Shown one piece after another: positions 1-11,185 of a stretch of 64,000 nucleotides of DNA. A model generated the notes under the pieces. It did no database searches and was not told the origin of the DNA. It worked only from the letters and a program-made list of their open reading frames with translations. Positions within the stretch are counted from its first letter, which is position 1; every line of letters starts with the position of its first letter. Source of the DNA: Tetraselmis striata. Taxonomy: Eukaryota; Chlorophyta; Chlorodendrophyceae; Chlorodendrales; Chlorodendraceae. Location of the stretch: positions 186,001-250,000 of the forward strand of contig VCJN01001758.1 in the NCBI GenBank assembly GCA_006384855.1, given 5' to 3'. The position numbers and the translations under genes were made by a program.

Positions 1-245
1 CCCTCGGTTATATTTCCTTCGAGGGGGGCGGCAGGACTCGAACCTGCGCAGAGCGGAATCACGAACGTAACATGCACCCCCCCCCCCTCGCCCGCCTCCG
101 CCAGCTCAAATCCCAAGCCGTTGATCAATACTCTAAGTTACTCATATCATAAAAATGCGCCATTGTACCACTCAGCGGTCGGCGGGGGCGGTGCTGGCGT
201 GGCAATACGGACATACGTACAGGGGAACTAAGGCTTACGCGGGGG
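1..245 (-). repeat. tRNA-like dispersed repeat, copy 1 (cut by window edge)
   Basis: Read on the minus strand, this holds a pol III A-box-like block (161-178) and a canonical B box (34-44), about 125 bp apart, with a C-run in between. The T-arm is an intact 5-bp stem with a 7-base loop. A TATATTTCC-containing hairpin (CCCTCG/CGAGGG arms) lies just outside the B box. The same arrangement recurs at 52,724-52,978 and 54,373-54,636. It could be a SINE-like family or a tRNA pseudogene with a long insert. The acceptor stem does not close, so I do not call it a tRNA. Confidence 0.6.
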
Positions 246-315
246 ACTGTTTATGAGAATCACATATATGTATATGTAGATATAGTTATAGATATATACA
301 TATGTATGTATGTAA

Positions 316-346
<31 letters not shown>

Positions 347-3300
347 CAAGCATTGTACACTAATCCACAAAACAAGGCGCAATATTTTACAAAATATTCA
401 CGCTAGCACAGTCGCATAGCTGCATTTGGCGCTGCTGATGCGTTGATGCCAGGAATGCAGCAATCGTCGCGGGGACACAACGTATGGGTATTTGCGCGGT
501 CGCCCTATATACCCCGCCCTACATCTCACAGTCAGACGGCGTCATGTGCGCCTAGTAATATGGCATACTCCCCCCGCTGGCCTACTGTATTATTCGTATA
601 GGTACTCGATCATATATAGTCGCCGAGGCAGCGCACCCTCCGCCATCGTCAGCACTTTGTCAGTAGCAGTAGATTGAAATGATAAGCCGCTAGTTTTATC
701 TTGTATGCGGCGCCAAAATGACTCGCAGCGCCCATGCACGGCTGCGCGTACAGCGCAGGGCTGGTGTTATATTGAGCTTGCCACAAGTAGGAATACGGAA
801 GGCTGCGGCGCTGCAAAGAGTCGATAAGTGAAGAACACCATACCTGAATCACCTGTTACTTTTAACTACTTCTGTTGTTGCCATCAAACTCGGCGCTGAG
901 ACGACTGCTGACGAGGACTCGAAGTATATATTCGTATCGTGTTTTACGTATGTCTTTCAGAATGTACCAATACACGTTTATCTAATGTACTGATATCTAT
1001 GTCTTCTATCAATATAATCATATCATGTCTATACTATCAATTTTATCAATATTTATATTCATATCTTGTCTTTTAGAATATAACAATATACTTTTTATCT
1101 AATATACTGATATCAATGTATTTTATCAATATATTTATATCAGATATGTACTATCAATTGTATCATCAGCATCAAATAAATACAACGCGCGTTGCACTGG
1201 GTGGTAACCCCTGTACATACGTGCATGCATGTTTGGCGGCGGTACATGCGCGCATATAAGTGTGCGGACGAGCAGTTCCTGCTACACTCATTATTATCTG
1301 TCATTGCCACGCTGCGCGACGAGCAAAGCGTCATCTTGTGCGCAATGAAGGGTCGCATACTAACTATTGTCACCTCAATAATAATGGGTCTGAGCCTTGA
1401 CATGGAGGAACAAAGGGTCGTCACCCTTATCGTATGGTTATGCTTATCGTATGGTTATGTCCCGTGATACTATATGCGTCAGCACCGCCCTTACAAATAA
1501 CATAACTACGTACTCATAATACCCTCTGCGCATGTCCCCCAGCCTTGATTGATCTGCGGTGTGCTGTGTTGTGCAAAATACGACGGCGCTGGGCGGCCAT
1601 ATGGTAGTCTAGACGAGCTACAAATATACCAAATCTGCCAGATGTGTGATGGATCACCCCTACCTACTATGCATGCTGATGAATCACGCCCCATAATATA
1701 CGTGCTGCTGGCAGTGGTATGCGCGTGATGCCCTAATCCACGACTCATGCTGGCTGGGGGTGTTGTTTGCGTTTTTCCGTCGTGTATGTATCGTAGCGAT
1801 TACGGATTTCGCTCCCGCCGCAATTTATCATGCGCTTCTGGTTATTATACTGCCTTGCCAACTCGGTCCCGAGTACGCACTGCTACGCAGGCATCTTGTT
1901 GTGAAGTTGTAATGTTGTAATGTTGTAATTTATTCTGAGTGAAGCGTGTATTCATTTTCCCGCCACTACGAGTCCACGGTGGTTTTCCGCACACTTGCCC
2001 ATTGACTTTGTGGGTTACTTAGATGAGGAGGGCGCCGCAGCGATTGATTACATGCCGCCACCGGGTCACTTAAGTATAGCAAGCAGCCTACGCCAGAGTA
2101 CTGGCAGCATGGAAGTAATAGCCATCTTACAAAGGTGGCAAGGGCGCGGCAAGCAACATGTGTCGCAGTCTTCGTGTCATGCGGCCGTAGTATGAATCGA
2201 ACAGACATGACAATATTGCCAGCGAAAACACAAGGCGCCAAAAAGTGTTGACTACCCTCCACAAACCACTTAAGTAGTCATTCCGAAACATCAAATAATT
2301 ATTATCCCCAGTAGCCGCCAGTACCATTCTCTAAGGGGGGGGGGTTGCTAATCCTATATTGACGCCAGTATTGCATTAGGGCGGATTTGGTCTTCAAAGG
2401 CGCCCGCCAGCCGTGTTCCAGTAATGATGTGGATTTATCAAGTCGGCAATTAACCCAGTCTGCTGCGGTGCCGCTACATAGCAGCGCAGTAAACGTTTGT
2501 GATACGACGACATTTCAAATTTATAATAGAGACAAAGTCATGCATATGAAACAATTAATACAGTCGTAGAACTATTGTTGCATGGATGATGTCAGTGATA
2601 CATGTCCATTCTTGCTTAAATATACGTGCTTACTGCAACCTCGATACGCACATCCAACCGCATTGGAGATGCTGTCATATATAGTGAATTAGTGGATATA
2701 TTGCGCCGACGACTTTGTTCTACGGGTGTAAAGTTGACAATGATATCAACTTGTCACCCGAGCAATATCGACATGCATTTTAAAAAGTTACGCCGTTTTG
2801 GCAGCGCACGGAAAAAGGAAATATGGCGACTTTGTAGAAGTACATCTCGCGCATGATACGTCACGAAACATCCCCGTGATATATGGGAAAGCATGAGAAG
2901 GGAAATTGAAGATTGCACTTGGGCTTTCATTTATCCCATTTACACAAATGTGTCTATGCGCATGATCCCATGCACGGGCGCGGCCATATTCCAAAACGTA
3001 AAATATCCGAATGATACACGAATCATATCCGAAATATAGTTGACAAGTACGGGTGTTGCTCGTTTTCGTGGGACGTGGCAGTGATTGGCCGCAATCGGTC
3101 CCAGTATTACATAAGTATGTGTCGGCTGCCAGCCGCGCAATATCGGTCCCATTAAGCAAGCAGCAATTACACCCTGCCGGCCCGACGCTGATGACGTTGT
3201 TTAAATGATTTGTCTGCGATGTTTGCCACTACTCATGCTCCGGCTCCCAGTCTGAGTCGACGTAGTATGCGACTGACCCATATATAACACTAACACATTA

Positions 3301-4274
3301 CCTTCAATGACGGCCGCACCGTGCGTCGTATCACGCGCCAGTAAGGGTTATTTTGAAATAAAACCATACTTCTTCTACTCATGAAGTGAATGCATGGTAA
3401 GTGTAGCAAACTGGGCGTGGGACACATGGACGTTTCCCTACGCACATTATTACAGCAATTCAATAATGTGATGCTGCTGGATGGGTTGTTATGAAATCAT
3501 GCTTTTGAGCAGTGCATCAGCATATATCTCGTGGTTATTGTTCCGTACAATTTAGCGATTCCGAACAGTTGACTACCCCCCGTATTAAAATAACCACAAG
3601 TTGCGCGCAAAATGCTCCAAAACCATACTTGACGAACCCGCATGGTATGATATTAAATTTGATATATAAATAACGCGATGTACATTATATATTTAATACA
3701 GTTGAATTAAAATACCGCTTCGCGTGCTTACGCTAATAGTACCTATGATCATCACAATTATGCTGTCATCATTATTGGCCACAAATTAATCCTTTATACA
3801 AGCATCCATATTTCAGCTTGTTTGTGCGCAGCCTTCCTCAGAGTGTGTGTTGAGGGCCTTTAGCAGCCCTGCCCGCCAGCCTCAGGACCAGTGATGATTG
3901 GAACTCCGGCTAGTCCACTACCAGCCTTGCCGTACGAGCCAAGCCCACTGACAGGTAGCAGCGACTAATTATCTTGCTGGTTGTAAGGTTAAAACGATGC
4001 GGGCTGTCACATCACGGCGACTCGCACGGCTGCAGCTTGGAAGCAGCCGACCTCTGGCGGTGTCTACCTGTACTGCAGCGCGGGTATTTGGGCACCGCCC
4101 GCGGCCAGGCTGCAGGTTATTACTTCTAGTCTAGGGGTGTAGCTAGAAGGATTGTGTTGAATGTATGGTGTAAGGATGACCGCAGCGCGAGCAAGATGAT
4201 CTTGAGTGGACGCGGGGATGGGAGCAACAATCACGCACTCGAGACGCGCAGGCTGGAAATACCGCGAACTGTAG
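246..4274. other. Intergenic, no gene recognised
   Basis: All open frames here are short and none shows a recognisable domain. It contains a TA-rich microsatellite at about 265-342 and an AT-rich direct duplication (about 956-1017 repeated at about 1073-1134, period about 117 bp). Base composition swings between AT-rich and balanced, unlike the GC-rich exons that follow. Confidence 0.5.
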
Positions 4275-5337
4275 TCAGGAATTCCAGTACTCGTTGGGCA
4301 GCGTGGCTTTGTCACCGCCGAGATTGAGCTGGTAGTCGTGCTGGTAAGATGGGCCAGGCTTGAGCGGCCGGCTGTACGTGGCGAATAACCGTGTCCCTGG
4401 GTCCGCTTGATCGTGGCGCAGCTGCTTGAGCGCCGACGAGGGCTGCGGGTATTCCACCGGCGACGCGGGCGCGGACACTCGCATGATCCCGTTGCCAGCC
4501 GCCCGAGTCGAGGTCAGGTTCTCCGTCCTCAGTAGCGTGTCGACAGTGGTACCAGGATGCACGCTGGCGCTGTGCCTCGCGACTGCCGTGCTCGGCCGGT
4601 GCCGCATTCTCTCCGCAGCTAACTGTTGCGCCCGCCGGGCGGAGGCGCTTAATGACACACCGGTGCTCGGCCGAAGGACGGACGCGTTGGAGCCGTTGAC
4701 AGCCCGGACGGAGCGGTATTGGTGACACGTTTGGCCCTTTCTGTAGGGCTCCTTGCCGGCGCCTGGCCAGTCGCCAGGGTGCGTTGGCAGCGCATCACCG
4801 ACCCATGCCTTGGATACATAGGCTATGGGCGGCACGGCGGCCATCGACACGTAGTGCCTCCTGGGGGGAGCTGTGCGCAGCCCGGCGGCGCGAGGCTGCG
4901 CTCCGGGTGGAGACGCATCGGGCCGGTACTGCCGCGCCGACTGCGTCTTCCTTGTGTCTCTGGTGTTACCTGGAAGCACACCTAAACGTGCAGAGTGAGG
5001 ACACCACCTGCTGGCACTTGCGAAAAGATACAGGTAGCTCCGACAAGACGTGCTCGAGAACGGAGCAAACCCATAGTGGCACAAGATACACCGGCGAGCG
5101 TGCTTACCCGCCTGCCTCCCGTTTGCCGTCGCAGCGTGTGCCATGAGCAACGTCTTGTGGTGAGCGTCGAACTGTCGCTGAGCCTGCGATGATTGCCGGC
5201 CAGGGGTTAGCAATGCTTTGCGCCTGCCGAACGTGGCTGCGGGCGGTTGCGGCAAGGGCATTGGATGCTCCGCAGGGAGACCACTGTGGCCATACCTGAA
5301 ATGATGCAAGGGGGACTCCTGCGGCACCGGTCCTCAT
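4275..5337 (-). CDS. Unknown protein, three exons, 270 aa
   Basis: I do not recognise this protein. The model has exons 5337-5296, 5183-5108 and 4969-4275 on the minus strand, all with GT-AG borders and compatible phases (42 + 76 + 695 nt, 271 codons with the TGA stop). The start ATG at 5337 gives a 14-residue first exon ending at a CAG|GTATGG donor. The last exon is uninterrupted for 231 codons, rich in Ser, Ala, Arg and Pro, with no predicted membrane segment or signal peptide. It ends in a Gly/Tyr/Asn-rich tail containing PGPSYQHDYQ and NEYWNS. Low complexity with Tyr-containing short motifs is common in algal structural and axonemal proteins, but that is only a resemblance. A single 350-aa reading frame covers the same region only by reading through both introns. 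Confidence 0.6.
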
Positions 5338-6210
5338 GGTTCCATTAATGGCGGTTTCCGGTAGAGACTGCGGGGCATCGGGTGGCAGTGAGTGAGTGGG
5401 TGGGTGGGTGGGCGAGTGAGTGATGTGGATGCGAGGCAGAGGGCTCGGTCTATAGTGGGTGGATCGGGATGCAACCGTTGCAGACGGAAGCGACTCAAGG
5501 GATTGAGCGGCCCGTGTGAGTTATAAGCACACCTGATCCAGCAATGTCGTGCCGTGGGGCGCCACTATGCGAGCGGCATTCGACCTGGTGGCCTGCGGCA
5601 GCGCGAGGCTGTTGCGCAGCAGCGACCTCCAAGGGCTCGGGGTCTCCGCATCTTGAGGCGGCGTCACCACCGGAGCTTTGTAAGTCGGGCTCTACAACAA
5701 GCGCACAGCAGCGCAAGTGTCTCGTGTCATTTCAGCATCTCTGCCAACAGTTCCCGGCCATCATGGCAAATCGGCATGCAATACCTTGTCATCGTGATAA
5801 TACGTAAACACACACGTCAACATATAATCTCTAGCACGGTGCAAACATCAATCATACTGCCTGGCAACTCGTTGAGATGCAAACATATCACAGCGCTGCT
5901 GGACTCGGCTCACACAAAGTAATGCACTCAAGATGTACCCAAGGCATGTCACGCATTCTATGCTGGCGGAAGCGTTTCCGCCGGGCGCAGATGGCTGATG
6001 TGCTCCCCAGCATTGGGTCAACACGTTCCCCTCCTGCTTCATTGCCTGAGCAAGACAAACTGTTCTGATGGCACTCCTTGCACGGTTTCTTCTCTGAGTG
6101 CCGTTGTTGTGTCATTGATCTTGGCGACCCCCCCCCCCCCCCCCCCCCCCCCCCGGGGCATGGCCTACCTTGATGTTGTTGATGCGCAGCGAGGATCACA
6201 GGATGCATAC
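5338..6210. other. Intergenic, with GTGG/GAGT repeats and a 27-base C run
   Basis: No gene recognised. A GTGGGTGGGTG-type degenerate repeat lies at about 5385-5425. An uninterrupted run of 27 C lies at 6128-6154, directly followed by GGGG. The downstream part of the EF-hand-like gene at 6211-6785 may extend into this stretch, but I could not place another exon. Confidence 0.4.
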
Positions 6211-6785
6211 CTTTGGGCTGCTCTTGGAGTAAACGACGTCCAGCTCCTGCTCCGCCGCAAACGACTTCCCCGGGTCACCGATGCTCAGGCGGGTGCCCTC
6301 CGGAGCGGCGCTGATGCACTGCTGCAGCTGGCGCACGGGGCACCCGATGACCATGGCCACCAGCTCCATCCAGTCAGCCGCGCCGTACTCGTGGTGCCGG
6401 TGCGCACCCTGGGAACCCCACGGCATTCGGGAACGTCAGGCTTCAGGTGATCATATCACAGCATATGAAGGATGATCTACAGTCATCATACATGGTTCAA
6501 AGCGACAGTGCTTGTCGTACATGCCCGGATCTGTCATCCATTATTATCGTAAAAAAACGGATATCAAATGAGGAATTACATCACCATCGGTGTACTATGT
6601 TGTGCATTGTCGGCCATGCTCACCTCCAGGCAGGACCGCACAACCGCTGGAGTCAGTCCACACTCGTCAAAGTCCGCCTCCGCCACCATCTTGCGGATCT
6701 TCCATTCATCGACGACCAGATGCTGCGCAGCCAGGTACGCCAGCACTGTGTCCGCCGTGATGCGGCCGCTGTCGCGGTCGCCTGC
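6211..6785 (-). CDS. Partial gene, EF-hand-like calcium-binding protein (two exons placed)
   Basis: Two minus-strand exons join in phase 0. The first is about 6785-6624, with the 5' border ambiguous between two CAG acceptors. The second is 6408-6211 (66 codons), between CAG acceptor and AAG|GTATGC donor. The first exon encodes a degenerate helix-loop-helix around GDRDSGRIT, then a second acidic loop around AEADFDECGLT. This spacing resembles paired EF-hands, but the position-12 acid is missing in loop 1. The second exon contains an amphipathic stretch with WMELVAMVIGCPVRQL and no domain I can name. Start and stop exons were not found, so the gene is partial here. Calcium binding is an inference from the loop pattern only. 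Confidence 0.4.
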
Positions 6786-8227
6786 CTGATAGGGCAAGCA
6801 CACTTCCTGTCAGCTCCCTCGCTCAGCACACACCCTCAGATCATCTGGCCCCATGGCAGCGTCTCCACCAGCCACCAGCAAGGAAGGCAGCAACACACGC
6901 AGCCTCGCAGCAACCTTTTTGTGGAAGAGCGGGATGACTTTCGTCTGCAGCGGCATCGGAGTGCTGCCTCTCTTCACAACTGCCAGCTTGACAGCCGTCC
7001 GCCTGTTTGGAGCAGTCCACGGTCTGCCACAGCAACGGTCTTCTCAGCCGCCAGATTATGGTCGGACACAGCAACGCCCCTTCCAACCAACTCAGTTTTT
7101 GTTTCAATTATTTTTCCTGCTATCTTGCGTGCGCCTCAGCGCCCCCCAGCGGCCCACCAGCCGAAGACCCCCCTCGCCGACACATCTCGCTCAAGCTTTA
7201 CGAAAGTTGCTAGCAGCATGTAGCGCAATCGGCTGTTTGATTATGCGCGGGCGTCACCTGCTCTCCCAGACAGGCGGGTGCATAGTGGCGGTTAAAAAGT
7301 CGTGCGGCGGCATGCCGGGCCGTATGGCGGGGCGACTCGGCGCTTCGGCGCTTTAGCACTGGGCGCACGGCCTGAGGGCCTGTCGCGGAGCAGCTTCCAC
7401 TAATCGCAGACCTAACTGGCAAGATCTGACATTAGACGTTGCACTGATTGGGCTATGGCAGTGACGAGTGGACGCCCCGAACCAAAAGGATCGCCGCTCA
7501 GGCTGGCTGTATGCCAGCTCTTGACATGCGCCGAGCGGGCCGGCGCATAGTGTTGCCGCTCTCGCTTATTCGCGTTCGCGCGCCTGTTCGTGCATTCGCA
7601 CCGCTCCGCCGCTGGCTACGAGCGCTCGCGCGCGGCATTACCCTTCCGATGACCTTCGTATCGTACGGCTCGTGCGCGATCGTACGATGAGAACATATGA
7701 GAACACGGTGTAGGGGATATACTAGATAATGTACAAGACTCATTATGTCATAGTGGTCTGAGATGACGGCGGCGCGACGAAAATGCTGCGCGCAACTGCT
7801 CGACGAATAGACGGTCAATTGGTCAGCACCGACCGTCGAGTCACAGCCAGCAGAAGGGGGGCGAACACGAGCTCTGAGTTTCGCCGGGGCAACAGTTCCG
7901 CCTCGCACTCACTCGAGCTGCCGAAAAGCAACAACTGACACTCTCAGGATACACCCCTCTCAGCTCAATACGGTGCGTGGCGTGGTGTGTGGAATCACCA
8001 TACGCGACGCAAATGCAGCTTGCCCGACACGGGCCTAGTGACAATATTCCGGCGCCGGGTCGCGGCTACGAGTGGCACGTAACCTGACCTGTACCTCCCT
8101 GCCCCCTGTCGTTGCTTGCTGTCGCCCTGGCACGCCAACCTATAGTACTGTCCGTGCTACCTGTCCCCCGAGAACCAGGCCTCGACTCAGCGAGCCTGTG
8201 TCCTCGCCCCGTGAGAAATCGGGCCAG

Positions 8228-8265
<38 letters not shown>

Positions 8266-8702
8266 CCCTTTCCCCGGGTCCACCGAAACCAAGTCATCCG
8301 ACAGAAAGCCAGATCGACGCTCTGCCAAGACTGCGGTTAACCGCTACACGTAGTACTCCCAGGGCGATCTGGAACACACCTTGCAGTTCCGGAACCAAAG
8401 CGTCCTGAGATGACGGAGGGCCAACTGCCGACTTGATGCGCTTCGCAAACTCGAAGGGTCTCTCGGGAACTTGGGCATCTGGCGGGGGGGGGGGGGGGGG
8501 GGGGGGGGCGCGGCGCACGTCGTGTATATACTCATACCCGTACCTCCCCCGCTGTACAAAACCCGAAGCTGCAGTCCCCGCGCCGGCGTGCTACAACTGC
8601 CCCCGGCAGTCTTGCCCAGCCTTGCATCGCGTCGACGTTCGGCTCCTGAGCAACCATCCACGGACCTGTACCCATACTGTGTCGTCCACAGGGCCATATA
8701 CG
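6786..8702. other. Intergenic, with C34 and G25 homopolymers
   Basis: No gene recognised; open frames here are GC-rich noise. It contains 34 consecutive C at 8231-8264 and 25 consecutive G at 8484-8508. The two runs lie 220 bp apart, upstream of the gene starting at 8703, on opposite strands. They could therefore pair as a large snapback or form separate G-quadruplexes. Confidence 0.45.
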
Positions 8703-9452
8703 ATGTCTTCCATATGGAACGCGGACGGCACCACGCAGCAGAGGGGCAGTGCGCGCGCCTCCGGCGGTGGCGCCCAGACCCACAGCATCTTCGGCTGGGC
8801 TGACGAGAAGCCCGAGCAGGCGGTGTCAGAGACACGCAGCCAGGGGATGCGGGTCTCTGCTGCCGGCGAGCAGACTCGTCCCGCTGCGGGGTACAAGGCT
8901 GACGACGCCGCCGTCGCGGAGCGCAAGGTCAACGCGACGAAGCTGAAGGATATTCAGGGCCACAACATCTTCGAGGGCGACGACGCTCCAGGTGCCCGCT
9001 TCGCCGCCCATCTCCCGACCTCGAGCCAGTTCGAATTCTCTCCTGTCGGCTGCCTGTACTTGGCACGTTCACAGGGGATCGATGAGTTGGAAAACACTGG
9101 GCTGATTTCTCTGTCAGTATCAGTGTGAATAGTATTATATGTTGGTAACTATGTCTATGGCACCAGGACTTATGTTTGTGTACTGAAGCCTGACCTTACC
9201 TGTCCAGCTGCGAATGTCCATGTCCACGAGAAGCGGAACAAGGACATGCAGGGGAGCAACATCTTTGAGCTGGCCAACGAGGCAGTGGCCAAGAAGGAGG
9301 TGTCGCAGAACAAAAGCAAGGAGCTCGAGGGCAACAGCGGCATCTTTGGGGACGCCTCCACCGGGGCGGCGCAGTCGGCGCCCAAATCCCAGCACTCTAG
9401 TGTTCGCGTCAGGCAGCCCGCGGGTGGCACGAGCACCATCAGCTTTGGTTAA
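8703..9452 (+). CDS. JUPITER/HN1-like or DUF4057-like short-motif protein, 177 aa
   Basis: Two exons, 8703-8991 and 9208-9452, join through a CAG|GTGCCC donor and CCAG acceptor in phase 1 (289 + 245 nt, 178 codons). The protein has no membrane segment and is highly charged. It carries repeated short motifs built on IFG/IFE: HSIFGW, HNIFEGD, SNIFEL and SGIFGD. It ends in VRVRQPAGGTSTISFG, which resembles the PGG-x-S-x-x-S-x-G repeats of animal HN1/JUPITER and plant DUF4057/SPIRAL1-type microtubule-associated proteins. These families are disordered and bind microtubules or regulators. A microtubule role here is inference. A TGTAA signal lies 100 bp after the stop. The start ATG at 8703 is the first in the frame whose downstream composition is protein-like. 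Confidence 0.65.
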
Positions 9453-10609
9453 GTTGACCACTGCTTCCGGAACGCGGCTTTGTGTTGTTCCCCTCCTAGC
9501 CCGTTGAACCTCGACCCTAATTATTTAGTGCGCGTGTCTCATACGGCCTCGTGTAAATCCTCTGCTTGAACATGATGTGCCGGTCCTAATGCTGTGCACA
9601 TGGCATGTGATGGCCAGTGGATGATGCTCAAGATACTGGCATGTACTTGTAGCTTCATCAGAGTCCTGAATGGAGGTGCCCGATGCCTCTTTGCACGGTG
9701 CTGTTGATATTTGCGGGAGGGAGGCCCTAGGTGATGCCCAGTGGGTTACTTCGTCGCATGCAATCGAGGACGCGGTGCCGGTATGTGACCTATAACCTGT
9801 CAGAGGCCAATGCAGACGAATCTATAGTGTATGCTTCTTGAGGTAACGGTTAGCACGCAGCCCCAACTCCAGGCTCGCACAGATACTCAGTGGTGTGTCA
9901 GCACCTGCGGTTGCACTTTAGTGCTAGGAGTAGAGCATACATTCCGTTGCTTGCTCTCATACTTCACACAGTATGGGGCTGCAGTCGCGGTGGGGTGACA
10001 CCCCTTGGCGATCCTGTGTTTCTTGAGGCAACTGCGGAGTTCTGTCTCCTGCATTCTTCTCCATTTTGCTCCTCCTTTCAATACCATATGACTGTTGAAA
10101 TCTGTGTGTGCCTGCCTGGCGAGGCTGAGGCAGGATACTGCCACAGTAGTGCCCTCTCGGTGATTGCTGTCCCAATGTAGCCTCTGGCGAGTGGAGGGCA
10201 TGGATGCCAGGCTGTGTGCAGCCCCAGCATGGCATGGGCATACAGGCCAGCGCAGATATGTCTTTTGGGCACATAGCTGGAAGCTGACTGACAACAGCGT
10301 TCCTACAAGACCCACTGATAGCGTTACATGATAAGCGGGCAACACCCCAGACGGCACCTGCTGCCGCTACTCCGGAAGCCGGGACCTCCCGCACCTGCTT
10401 GAGGTCTGATTCACATGGCAGCCAGATATGGACCCTCCCGCAGCAGGTGAGGGCATCGGACACTCATTGCACCATTCCCCAAGCTGGCATGCGTTATCAG
10501 GGCCGCGCAGATCATGCCACCATGCCAGAGCCTCAATTACTCGGAAATTTCGCGTGGTGCAGCATTAAACACCGCGTGCTGGCTGACATGCTCCGTCAAT
10601 GACAGTGCC
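9453..10609. other. Intergenic between convergent genes
   Basis: Probably the 3' UTRs of the plus-strand gene ending at 9452 and the minus-strand CCB3-like gene ending at 10610. Open frames of up to 168 codons exist on the minus strand but show no domain or start context. A minus-strand TGTAA (plus TTACA at 10,324-10,328) could end the CCB3-like transcript. Confidence 0.5.
9552..9556 (+). terminator. TGTAA polyadenylation signal of the JUPITER/HN1-like gene
   Basis: TGTAA, the dominant chlorophyte polyadenylation signal, lies 100 nt downstream of the TAA stop at 9450-9452. It is the first on the coding strand after the stop. Confidence 0.5.
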
Positions 10610-11185
10610 TTAGAACCCAGCCAGCTGTTCCTTTTGGATGAGGTTCAAGATTCCCTGCGGGCCGAGCAAGATCTCGTTGAAGAAGCTGATGATGGCCACC
10701 CACACAATGGGAGACACGTCCACTCCGAATTGGGGAGGCACAACTTTGCGTGTCGCGACCAGCAGCCACTCCGTTGGCAAAAATACCGCCGCCCAAGGCA
10801 GCTTGGAGCCGTCAATTTGCGGGTACCAGGTGGTCACAATCCGCACCACCATCAGCAGCGTCCCCACCGCGAACAAAGGGCCTAGGATTGCGGATATGGT
10901 TGCGGCGTTTTCGGGCGTCAGGTCCGCTACGGTGGCGATCAGGCTGGGCGTAGCGGCGCCGCTGGCGACATCGCAAGTCGAGGCGAGGCTCAGGCTGTCG
11001 CTCAGCGCCCCACCCGCCGCGGGCACAGCCGAGCACGCAGACCGAGCGCCCTCGGTACGCGGCCTGTGGAGTGGCCGGGAGTGTCGAATGCGCAGTCGCT
11101 GTGGCGCTGATCCGCCGCGCCGGCCCGACTGCCAAGCGGTTGATGGGCGAGTGGGGAGTCGCGCCACGGCGGCGCAGGGCGCCAT
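10610..11185 (-). CDS. CCB3: CCB3-like YGGT-family protein for cytochrome b6 haem attachment, 191 aa
   Basis: A single uninterrupted minus-strand frame. Residues 1 to about 75 are rich in Arg, Ser and Ala with almost no acids, typical of a chloroplast transit peptide. The mature part has two membrane helices (about 95-118 and 157-180). Between them lie YGGT/YlmG hallmarks: RIVTTWYPQIDG, the LPTEWLLVATRKVVPP block, and VDVSPIVWVAIISFF followed by a GPQG tail. This arrangement matches CCB3, one of the CCB factors of the system that attaches haem ci to cytochrome b6 in thylakoid membranes. YLMG1 proteins of the same family are the alternative, but the PTE-x(5)-TRK-x-VPP and EIL-x-GPQG blocks fit CCB3 better. 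No intron is needed, unlike its neighbours. Confidence 0.88.
   Translation of the reverse strand: MAPCAAVARLPTRPSTAWQSGRRGGSAPQRLRIRHSRPLHRPRTEGARSACSAVPAAGGALSDSLSLASTCDVASGAATPSLIATVADLTPENAATISAILGPLFAVGTLLMVVRIVTTWYPQIDGSKLPWAAVFLPTEWLLVATRKVVPPQFGVDVSPIVWVAIISFFNEILLGPQGILNLIQKEQLAGF

Noticed and set aside
34..178. Functional tRNA gene with a long intron at the left edge
   Set aside because: The A and B boxes are good, but the acceptor stem does not pair and the insert contains a long homopolymer, so I call it tRNA-like.
4275..5327. A single 350-codon minus-strand gene
   Set aside because: The frame crosses two introns with good donors and acceptors. The spliced 270-aa version starts at a better ATG.
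8072..8408. Pro-rich or Gly-rich ORFs over the C34 and G25 runs
   Set aside because: Translations of homopolymers give poly-Pro or poly-Gly on both strands. The flanks show no protein-like pattern.
9887..10463. Overlapping minus-strand frames of 156 and 168 codons
   Set aside because: Two long frames overlap in different registers with no domain, splice support or start context. They lie in the 3' region of convergent genes.
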